Positions 25,301-37,300 of a DNA stretch of 64,000 bases are shown one piece after another (within the stretch, counting starts at the first letter, position 1; the number at the start of each line of letters is the position of its first letter). The notes beneath the pieces were generated by a model. It was given only the letters and a program-made list of their open reading frames with translations. It ran no database searches and was not told the origin of the DNA. The position numbers and the translations under genes are program-made. Source of the DNA: Apostichopus parvimensis (Eukaryota > Echinodermata > Holothuroidea > Aspidochirotida > Stichopodidae); the NCBI GenBank assembly GCA_000934455.1, contig KN885464.1, positions 21,035-85,034 of the forward strand. Direction: 5' to 3'.

Positions 25301-28300
25301 TCTTCGTTTATCTGCAAATTAGCAAGGCCCGAAAAGGGTCATTTTCGGCGATCTAGGGAGTATCTTTACTCAAAAAAAATTCTGTACACTCCACGCCAAC
25401 CTGTGGTGGCGCTCCGCTTAGATAGTGTCGAAAGTGCCCCTACAGACCATTCTCGCCCCCCTGACCAATACCCCTTGCTCCGCCAATGAGACTCAGGTCT
25501 GTGTGTGATCAGAATGAACAGAGACTCAGTAGTGTTCTGTGTGTGATCAGAATGAACAGACACTTGGTGTGTGTGTGTGATCAGAATGAGCACAGGCCCA
25601 TCAGTGTATGTATGTGAGTGTGTGTGCAGAATGAGTACAAAGCTCAGTCGGAAGTGTGTGTAAATCAGAATGAACATAGACTCAAGAAGATTTGTATGTG
25701 ACCAGAATCTCACTCAAGAGTAAATTGGATCAGAAAGCAGAAGAGAGACGTAGTAGTTCACATATAAAAGTACTCCAAGGATAAGCCTTCTGTACTCGGA
25801 AAACCAGGAAACTGAGCTAGGAGCAGTACCCTGGTAGTGTTGTTCAATACAATGCTGTACAAGCAACCAGATGGTCATACACCCCCGCTCCGACTCTTTA
25901 AGTGAGTAACACAAATGCTAGTGAATACCTTTTTTTTTCTTCCCAATCCAGTCAAACTATATCACACCATTATAAGAATACACATTCATTCCAAGAAAGA
26001 AAATATTTGGTTTTATCCAGAGCTATAGTACAAATAAAAAGTTAATATTTTGTGCAAGAACTATTTATCAATTATCACAGCAATCCACCCAAACCATAAG
26101 AGGGGAATTGGAAAGGTCAACTTGAGAAAAAGTCACAAACCATAAAACAAATTTCAAAAATATTCTGCACGAATTCTTACAGCCCATGCTACAGTATACA
26201 GTGGGTTCTTTAAACTTACTACCTACTGTACACAGTAGTTTTTGTTTAAACTGGATCTATTCCATTTTAGTAGTAATATTTACACTCATGTATGCCAGCC
26301 ACAGTGTACCCAAGCCAGACGTTGAGCTAGTCATTTTTCACAATTACTGGTGGTAGTCCACATTTGAACTTTTCCCCTCGGTTTGTCTGCTCAACCATAT
26401 GGCAATGTGTACATTCTACTGCGTCGTGCCACTCCCTACAAACTCAAGTAATATATGGTGGCTTAAAGGCACCTGCTGCTTCAAATCAGAACTCACAGAC
26501 ACACACACACACAAAACTTCTTCTTATTTACTTGATGACATTGTTTAGATGGGGCAACCAAATAAACAAGAGAGGCTAGAATGCCATAAATAAGATGAAA
26601 AGTTTCAAAGTTTCAAGCAAAATGCATTCAAGATATCACTTTCTTTTTTTTTTAAGTGATTAGCAAATATGCTTATCCAACCAAAAAGCCTAACAAAAAT
26701 CTCCCTTTTTTTGGTATTGAATAATGTGGCTCTACATGACACCAGTTGCTTATATACGGTTATCATGTTTACAAGTTTTCAAAATCTGACCTCAAACTTC
26801 AAGAAATAACATGACCATCATGGAAGCATTACTCCTGCAGTTCAGACTCTGATGTACCTAACCTGATTGTTGACCACTACAAATTAAGCCAATAGGTTTC
26901 TTAGGCTCAATAACACTGATCCAAAAGTATGAAGTTAAAAACCTATGCTTTTTAAGATATCATTGTGTCCATGCTAAACTGTAACATATATATACATATA
27001 GCCAGCAATGCCAACACATTAATTTCTTAAAACCCTTTTGGTAAGGAATCGAAAAGAGAGCATTCTTATAATTTTTAGTCAGGTTAAAGATTTGGTTTCT
27101 CAAGCGGATATTTATCTGCATAGTCACAAAAACACTAACATGTTTTAGAAATTGTCTCTATGAGGAAGGAGCGTTTGAGATTTCATTTTCTAGTCACGTG
27201 AAGGAAGCCATAAATAAGTGACGTCTCCCTATCTGAATATACCTGACTGTTCCGCGGCTGTTGCCGGGGGTAAGTTTGCCTCGCGGTGTCCCCCGTCCAT
27301 CACCACCCTCTCTCCGAGGAAAAAGCTGTGGTCGAAGGAGAACTGTTGCTGCTCTGTACTGGTGGTCGGCTGTGCCAGAGTCTTGTTGAACGAGCAGGAT
27401 TTTTGACCCCATGTTGGACTTTTCGGTTCTGTCTTGATCTTCACCGATGGAAAGGGTACTGTAGAGTAAAATAAAGACGGTGTGTGAAACACTGTACGTG
27501 AACAGGCAATGCTAAGTGCCAATTTCTCTCTTGCCATACATACGATGTAGAGTCTGTCATCAGAAATGAAAAAAGTATTGACAATTATTTTTATTTGGTC
27601 CTCTAATTTTGGCTCAAAGTTATCAGTCAACTACCCATTTCCCCATGTCGACATCCTGTTTGGTTTATCAATTTTACCAAAACCTACCAAGTATCAAAAG
27701 GTTGAAATTAAAGTATGTACACACATCTTAAATGTTCCCACCTCTAGAATCAGGGGTGAAGAATTAAGCATTGAAATGGTTTCAGATTTTCGGTTGATTC
27801 ACATCGTTTCATCGACCGGGAAATTTCCTATACCGGTAATCAAAGAGCATGCAGAGAGCACATTGTCAAACCCTCCAATTTCCAACTTTGCACCGATTAA
27901 TTTGACATTTAACTTGACTATAGATGTTACAGTGAGCCATTTTAATAATAGTTGTATGGATTTTAGAATGACAAAGCATTCACAAAATTCATAAATACTT
28001 AAAAAAAGATTTAAAAAAGCAGCATTAAGGCTTAAAATCCCTCTCAATCAAGCCATGCATTAGCTTCATGATCACCTTATGGAACCTGGTCAAATGGAAA
28101 ATTCCTTCAGCGGCCACTTGTCCTATTGGCTAAAGGGTCATCAAAATATGCTAGAATGATCAAAACCTTGTTACAAAAACTTAATTGTTTTTTTTTTTAG
28201 AGTTAGTCGCATTTGGTACCTTTTTTACCTTTGGTTTTCACTGAGACTTCCAACCATTGGACCCTCTCAATTTTCTGGGGTTAATATGGACAGCTACAAG

Positions 28301-31300
28301 CCTCTAGTGTCATGCTTTCAAAAACTATTTAAGCAGTGTTTAACCTATTCAAAATTGTCGGCAAATCAGATGACTTTTAACCCAGCTGGGCCCCTACCCA
28401 ACCCCTGCAAGTTCTTCAGACGACCCTCTCGATATAGGTTGACTGCTAAAAATAAGTACGTGGGTGAATGACTTTATTATGTGAAGGTATCCCATTTCAT
28501 TGGTCTCGTTACTAGCAAGGTACCAGCTTCTTCTTAGTATTTCTTAATAACCCATCTAGCCTTACATGGTACACTCTGGATGATTATCCAGAGTCGAGTG
28601 TTCTCAAGAGTTTGCCATTTTGTCCATGACTCACTCTTTCGATCTGTGGGTTGTATAATTAAAATATTTGTACAGCAAATGACTGAATCCCTGCAGTAAT
28701 CTTTGTCAGGAAATGAGACTGCTATTTTAGAGGTCGAACTGCACAGCCATACAATGTATTCGGTTGATGCAGGACTTGTAGTAAGTTTGTCCTTTTTTAA
28801 AGCAACTGAACTGGTTGATATATATATGTGCAGCGCAAATGCAACGCAGTTTCATTAGCACGGATGGTTAGTTCATTTTTTTAATTCAAACAATGCATAA
28901 GATTTCAGGAGCCTGAAAATTTACCCCCTTGCCTTAGAATTGAGATGAAATATCGATTAATGAAAAATTGTCTGTGTGACAATGTTACTAGAATGCAACA
29001 GGTTTGTGTCCAGTAGCAAAAACAAATTTAGGAGACAGTGGTCGTTTGGGTTTTGGACCAAAGTTGCAACCTCGCTTTGTGTAAATGTTTATGAGGTTTG
29101 AGTGAAAATTATAGTGACCAAACTGAAAACTTCTTAAAATGGTTCCTCAAATAACGGTCAAGGTCAAAGAAGAGGTAATGAAGGACACTAATAAAAGCAT
29201 GCATTTTGTGAGTACTGAGACATATCGACCTCCTCACTCCTATCCATAAGCCAACTCACCAGAAAACTGGTCACAGATTGGGAGGAAATGTTTGAAATCT
29301 GAATCACATCAGAAACAAATTATCATTTCAACTTCTGTACCTCACAGACATTTGGATGGCAGAAAACAGGAATGTATTGAAACTGCTAAACCCTACAATG
29401 TTAGAGATTTTCTTTACAGGTCCTGGTTGATGGCAGGCTTTGAAAGGGGTCAAAAGCCATAGGGGCCCTACACTTGTTAAAGGAGTGGCCTCTATACAGA
29501 TAACAATGGTGGCACTGCCAGGTGAACTTTGACCTTACCCACAAATCTCAACTTGGTCATCAAGTACTTTGTGGAGCTGTACTTAGTCCAGCGTCAAGCT
29601 TTACAGTAAATCTTCATTTGGAAAAGTCAGCAACTAACATATAAGGAAGTTCCATCCATTGACCAGTTCTACATGCAGAGTGAATGAACTAGCTATGCTT
29701 GTCATCTTAATTTGGCCAATAAAGTTTATCAACCAAAAAATGATAATATAAAGATCCAAAATCTTGTCTTTTACTTCTGCATGTTGGTACTTGTTTTAAT
29801 ATTGTTACTAGGCAGCAGTAAGATTGGTTTCAAGTAAAAATGTTTGTAACTAGATATACATCAATGTCTTTAAAGATTTAGAGATGGTCTATGCTGATCG
29901 CTATTAATGGGTATGCTGTGGTCTCCTGTATAGTGAAGGGTGGTCATACAATCGATTTAGTTTTTAGTGGAAAAATGTTGAAAATGGAGGGTGTCGGCAA
30001 CAGATTCTGCCTTACAAGATTTCTAATATGGAGCAAATGTAAGAAACATTATGACAAAAACTGATTCAAAACATGTTCCACTTTGTGGAATTTCCTACCC
30101 CACTCCTTTTCAAACCCCCAATGTTGCAGTTAAAACTTCTAAAAGGACACCGGTATTAAAGATACCAAACAATGGGCAATTGCAGGTGTAACGGTATTTA
30201 AAGTACACGTTACACACCAACCTTAGACAGATAAAGGTATGACAGGTCAAGCCATCGTATGATATCAGACCCACAAACTGTTGTTCTGATAACCATGGAT
30301 GCTTACATGATCATGTATGTATGTAGGTATGTCTACTCTTATGTACACATGAAATTAGTACATAGACCAATGTACAGTCATTGTACATGAACTACATTAG
30401 TTTCATCATTGCCGAGTAGTGGTGTGTGCGTTGTACAAATATCATGTGCATGTATGGTAACAGGAGACTAGGGATATATATTCAACAAATGGTGTTGGAT
30501 GACACAGACTATTTAGCTGGTCAGCTGTTGAGTTTTCCTTCTCTGTACAACTCACAAAATGCTTTCACATCCATTTTGGATGACTTGTATGAATGCATTG
30601 AATGGCTAGAAAAATGCAACTGTGCATCCACTTTCCAAATTAGACCCAGCGATCCTTTTCAAATTCAGGTTTCCTAAATTTGTAATAATTCCATAATTTT
30701 TTTCCATCTGATATAAATTGTTCTTCAAGTATCTTGCTGTAAGACTGCTAACATATATAACATTTTTGTCAAATGTCTACGTCCTTCACATTAAGACTCC
30801 ATCGTTGCTGATTTTTTCTGCATGCACCCTTTCTTGCCTGGAGTGCCTGATCTTTCCCCCTGGATGTTAACTCCACACAGTGTAGTACTTCAATCTTAGA
30901 GACAGTGAGAGAGAGAGAGTTCCAAATCTCCAGTGTGTCAGTGTCACATCTGTTTAAATGTTTCCTTGTAACCAATGAATAACTACTTTTGACTACTGCT
31001 TCAATTAGCTTGGGAAAAAAAACTCCCAAAAAATACAACATTTTAAGTACATTTTGTCCATTCAGTAGCACAGTTCATTCTTGTGTAGTGGCCATAGGCT
31101 TTGCACACAAACTAATGTATACATACATAGTCATTAATCATCTGGTGTGTTCATGTTGAGCATCTTTACAACATTCATGGATTGTAAAATGGGAAATCAT
31201 TTATGATATTTGTAGTGTGCTGTATTGTATTGTATGTTACATTGTTTCACTATACGAGTGATCTGTTACTTATATGTTCTCCAGTTGCCTAGTTACAAGG

Positions 31301-34300
31301 AACAGCCATCTTCTCTGAATCTAAACTGAGAACACTGTAGTTTTCTTGTGTAACGGATATATGCTTTTAACACATGCAAACTTACGTATGCATATTTACA
31401 GCCGTTTTAAACCGTCTGTGTGCTCAAACTGTGTCAGCACAAGGCACATTTTGACTCTGCAACATGCCTGGTTTTGTACGAAGGGAACTCAAAGCATATT
31501 CTAGTGATCTGTATTTTATATCATTTTTGATTATGTACGTTTTACGAGTGATCTGTATTCTTTCTTGTTTTACAGCTACACAGTTTAAAGATACTAAATG
31601 TTCTCCAGTTGTCAAAGTTATGAGGAACAGCCATCTCTCTGGATCTAAACTTAGACCACTGTAGTTTACAAAGACGACGAAATGATTGGTTCCCTGATTT
31701 GTATCAACTTTGTTCTGCTTTATCGGAACAGAAGAACAAAACCAATTCTACTTTTTTTTCTGTGGGTAGGAGGGGGGATGGGGGGGGTGATGGGACGGGT
31801 GTGCTTATGATCTCCAGTAACTGTTGATGATATTAAGTACCGCACAGCGATTAAAGCGGATATTTTACACGTGAACAAAAGGTTGCAAGCACATCAGTGT
31901 TGTAGCTACGCCGGTACTGTACGTAAAAAGTTCTAATACCGACCGCCCCTATTTAACACATGCTCCTGGGCAATTAGTAGTTCATGATTCTTGCTTTGAA
32001 TCACAAAAGTAGTCCTGTCTATACTAAAATAAACTGGCTAGTTACATACAGTGAACAGTTTGGCAAAGTTTGATAAGTAATTTCTGATAGGGTGGAACTA
32101 GGCAAATAGTTTCAGTAAGTGTTGAAAAAATTAACACATGTAGAGTATTGCATGTATATACTACATGTGTCAGAATATTGTTCGTCTTTAGAATTCTTCT
32201 TTTTAATATATGCCCACTTCCTCAGTGTTTCTAAAACAAGTTGAAGAATCCTTCAATTGGATAAACTTGATGTATTCACAAACTGACTGGTTGGGACAAA
32301 GCTAGGGTTTCACATCATCCCATGCTCAGTATCCATCAATGCCATAGATACTGTATACAGTACAGCTTTTGGTATCAGGAGATCTTTTTCTTTCCCATTA
32401 CCCAATTGCTTCCCTAATAGTAGCATGCCTTAACTGTATGGCCTCTTGACCTCATGGCAAAAAGCATGACAGGAAGCTTTAAATTTGACATCAGCAACTG
32501 ATGAAGGTCAAGCCTATAGATAGTCTATGGCTGAAGAGTGAACTCAGGAATCTGTCATAACCAGTGTGTGATAGAGGCCTATCACAGGTAGGGTATGTTA
32601 CTGACAAAAAGGGAGATGTGACAATCACTGCTGCTCCTTGCTCACAGCTGTCAAGGGAGCAACAAAAAACAGACTGGGTATAAACAAATCTAGAACATAC
32701 TTTGATGGGTAATGAGGGGCACTAGCAAAGGCAAAATACATTTATTACATAAACAAATGTCATGAAAAGACATGGACTGTCTTGTTAATTTAATGGTTCC
32801 GTAGCCTTCATCAACTGAATTATACAATCTAGTTCATAGTCTGACGATGATGTCAGTTCATGGTAACGGCCATACCAGAGTCCTTGGGATGGGTTTCATG
32901 CATAAGGAATACCTACTGGCTCAATGAGTTGAATATCAACAGGAGAAAGGACATTGGCAGTGTGATTAAGGACATTGGTGGTGTGCCCAAGTTCTACAGT
33001 GTGTGGAATGTTTTTCCTTCCCCTTCCTCCTTCTCCTCCCCTTCCCCTTCCCCCTCCCCTGTGTAGCACACATGATGCACAGAACTGATACAGCAAGGTG
33101 TACAGTATTTACACGTTTTGTTAACATATTGACCAGGTACGCCCAACACTGACTGGTTTAGGTGCTTACAAAACAACGATACTTGTACCATTTTTCCTGT
33201 TACATATGCACTCCAATCTATCGTAGCCTAACGAAAGTTCTGGTTACAGTTTTGAATCCCGAATGGTAGATTCAGAGGGAAGAGGGCAGTGACCTTAGAG
33301 AGGGTCATTGGGGTCGCAGGCCAGTCCCTTGAGAGTGGGTCATTGGGGTCGCAGTGCAAGAACGTTACCGGTTCTTCGGCCAGGGTGGATCGGAGTGCCC
33401 ATGTATAGGACACAGGTAAGAGAGGGAGTGATGTAAATCTGATAAATTCATGTTCAAGGAAAATAATTGTTGAGAAGGAGGGGGCATTGACTGGTAGTGA
33501 CTGGTCACTATGGCTGTACAGTGCTTAAAAGGTTCGCAGTTCATTCTAGAAGAAGGTTAGAAGGAGATTGCTAATATTTTGAGGGAGGCATGTAAGCAAA
33601 AAGTAAACAACACAATCATTCAAAGTGAGGTTTAACCTGGGTTGATATGTACACCATTGCACCCAAACTATCTATTATCTGATCATGAGCACAAGTTGCT
33701 ATTATTAGATCGTCTAAGTGTCTCATATTTCACCCTCCAATATGCTATTTCAGAAGACATCCAATACTCTGATTGTATGCAATAAATATCTATGAAGTAT
33801 AAACCCTGTCAGTCAGTCACACCGTTCAACCGTCCTTCCATACTGCTGTTTGAAATTGTGGAAGATAATTAGGCTAGAGTGGACACACTACAGTTGCTGG
33901 TATATGTATTAAAATTTCTATATTTAATCGCTTTATTTAATCACTATATTTAATCATTATATCACTATAAGTTATGTTATCACTATATTTAATCGCTACA
34001 AGTTTTCACAATATGTTATCACTATATTTAAGTGCTGTATATTTAAACATACAAGATTAATTATTACACATCATGTCTATATGAAGACTACCTTTCTTCA
34101 GGTAGCAACGAAAATGACTTTTTATTCTGACCTCTGAAAATCGAACTGCCAACAGCCAAAGGCACTCCTTGCTTCCAGACAACAGTACAAATTTAAATTA
34201 TGTGCTAATGTCTATATTTCCTGGGACAAAGTCCTAAGTTCTACAACTAGATCATTCCATTTAATATTTAATTAAAGCACTTGGAAAAGACCTACGCCAC

Positions 34301-37300
34301 CCTTACCTTTTAACACCACTCACAGCATCAACAACAGGTCGAAGGATCTTTTTGTTGCATTTTTACAATTAACATATAACTGAAAAATCTTCACCTACAG
34401 TATCACTTTGAGCCTACAAGGCATGGATGATCACATTATTTAACCATTTAATGAAATACAGCAAAAAGCAAAAAAAAAAAAAAAAAAATTATCCCACAAA
34501 TGTAATGTAATGTAATATTTTAGATTGCCATAATTTGGAAAAACTTTTCAGTTTTATGACTACTTTAATCCTCCCTAATGAGATCTTTGTGAACTAATGT
34601 AACAGATTATGTTTCCAGATCTTGGTCCAAACCCTCTGACCTCCCTCCCCCAACCCCATCAGATTGCAGCAAAATGCAGAATGCAAATTCACCACGACCC
34701 TTCTCGGTGTCAATAAATTATGACCGACACAATTTAACTGTCACCACACACATCATTACAAACTTTTTCATCTAACTTGCAAAATGAGTAACTTTTAGCA
34801 CTTGTGCCCACCATCCCTCCTCTGACCCACTTCAGGGTAAACTGCCCCCTTTTCGAATGTACCCTTCTGCTGAAGTATAACACCTGTGTTTGCAATCGAG
34901 TTTACAATCGACAAAAATCATCTGACAACCTCACAGATATGTAGTACAGTTTGTCAAGTACATGCCCTGCATCCTACTTTATGACTCCTTACCTTTGAAT
35001 TCAAAAGTCAAAAACGAAAAATCATGAATTATTATTCTGTAACTAAATGCAGACCAAATTATTCAATTTGAGAAATCCCCAAGTTACTGACTAAGCTGAC
35101 CAAAGAAGGATGAATAAGGGACAAGTCACAGCATGCACCCACTCTGGTCTTTACCGGACTGAACCGACGGGATAGAAATTACAGGTTGCAGGCGTCTTGC
35201 CTTCTACCGAGAGTATCATCTGTGACATAACTAAACCGCATCGCAGGTATACCGCTGTGATGGGTTCATTAAGAAAACTCTTGATGGCAGATGAGCAAGA
35301 AACCACAAAACTTGGAAAATGCAGGGCATCTTGAAAATCAGTTTTTTAGTCATTTCTTTTTTTATTAAATTTTTATTTGGGGGAAGGGGCGGGGAGACGA
35401 GCAGAGTGGTGGGGTAGGGGAGCATTTAATGAAAATTGTTACTATTTTATGAAAAATATCCTCATGTTATCCTCAACCATGAAATTAACTAAGAATTACT
35501 CGGAAACTGTCGATGATTGATCAACTTTTACACAAGAGTGGATCATTTTCTAGACTTTGTTTCTCATAGTTGTCTTAGTTGAAGGCACCAACACTCTGGG
35601 CCAGATTTGGGTGATTTTTGTGGATGAAATTTGTATGCAAAAAACTGCATTTTTAAAACAGGATATGGAATAAATTCATTCTGTATTTACATAATGTTCT
35701 TTCCTTTCCAAGGTATTTATCAATCATGTTTCCATTTCACGTTTATATCTTCTATTCATTGTTTGCTTTATATTAAAATTGTCAGCTCGGCAACCGTATG
35801 GGCGCCTTTACTTATAAATCATTTAGTGTTAAGCCAAAGGAGACATTCGTGTTCAAGAAGGCTACATCTTAAAGGAGAAAAACTCAGTCAATGATCTTCA
35901 ATGGTCCATTTGATGTTCCACCAGTGCCCAACTATAAAGCATTGCTATACTTTCCCCAGAATTCCATGACATTTATAAAGAAACACCAGCCTATCAATTG
36001 TTAGCATGTTGGCAGCTGTCTAACTGTACAAGTATATATTCCCTTTAAGTATCATACTGATTATGCGCAGAGCAAAACTTTAAATAGTGTAGCATAGGTC
36101 AGAGTGCGTTTGCATACTGTAGGAGACAAGTAGTAGGGAATAAATTACTGCTCAACTTTTGTGTAGAAGTTTTGAAGGCTTTGAATTTTGCCACTTGTAA
36201 TGGACTATGGTTTCTGTGAACAAAACTACTGTACTATAAACTATACATCTATGAAAATCGTACAGCAATTTACCCGTTTTGCATAGGACTTTGTGGTGCG
36301 ATACCAGATAAGGTATTGTTGGATAAGAGAGGTAACAAGTGAAATTATATTAATTTAACATTATAAACTATCCACAAACAACACAGACTGATGAAAGGAA
36401 GATTTTGGTGTGCCATTTATTGATACAGTGTCCAGTATTCCTCCCTTCCTTTCCCCTCCCCCTCCCCTTCATTTCCCCTCCCCTTCATTTCCCCTCCCCT
36501 CCCCTCCCCTGCCTCTTTCTAACCCACACTCTTTCTCTTGCCACTTCCCTTCAGGTATGCAGTACTGTACATGTTACAAAATAAGTTATCAGCAACATTG
36601 AATGAATATCACTACAAATCAGAGAACATCTGTCAATATTCTAGAAAGTTCCTAAACACAAAGCACATGTTCATAGGAATTCCCTATTGCAGACTACCCA
36701 CTTGTTACACAGGAGAGAGTGTTAAAGTAATGACTTCTTCCTAGTACAACACAATAAAGGGAGAGAGAGCAGGTACTAGCCCTACTAAAAATTGAAAAAA
36801 NNNNNNNNNNNNNNNNNNNNNNNNNNNNNNNNNNNNNNNNNNNNNNNNNNNNNNNNNNNNNNNNNNNNNNNNNNNNNNNNNNNNNNNNNNNNNNNNNNNN
36901 NNNNNNNNNNNNNNNNNNNNNNNNNNNNNNNNNNNNNNNNNNNNNNNNNNNNNNNNNNNNNNNNNNNNNNNNNNNNNNNNNNNNNNNNNNNNNNNNNNNN
37001 NNNNNNNNNNNNNNNNNNNNNNNNNNNNNNNNNNNNNNNNNNNNNNNNNNNNNNNNNNNNNNNNNNNNNNNNNNNNNNNNNNNNNNNNNNNNNNNNNNNN
37101 NNNNNNNNNNNNNNNNNNNNNNNNNNNNNNNNNNNNNNNNNNNNNNNNNNNNNNNNNNNNNNNNNNNNNNNNNNNNNNNNNNNNNNNNNNNNNNNNNNNN
37201 NNNNNNNNNNNNNNNNNNNNNNNNNNNNNGTGAGTTTACGACTGTGCTTCTTATACCCTAGTACAAGCTTACAGTGTAGTGTATAGTAAACTGTGCGATC

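Larger units (their letters stand above)
23455..27242 (-). other. ETV intron 6 (3.8 kb as assembled)
   Basis: It holds a GT-rich minisatellite split by a hAT-type MITE, a 50-N gap and an exact repeat of the preceding 1282 bp. If that repeat is an assembly error, the true intron is about 2.46 kb. A dispersed-repeat copy lies at 26760-26990. 26400-26750 and 27000-27240 show nothing further. Confidence 0.85.

Noticed and set aside
27566-27994. A 142-codon plus-strand frame
   Set aside because: No domain recognised, antisense within intron 5, no codon bias; probably chance.
30426-30677. An 83-codon plus-strand frame
   Set aside because: No recognised family, short, and no supporting context.
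30769-31071. A 100-codon minus-strand frame with a plausible look
   Set aside because: Part of it translates a GAGAGA run, there is no family match, and no splice sites fit the ETV frame. Kept only as a weak possibility.
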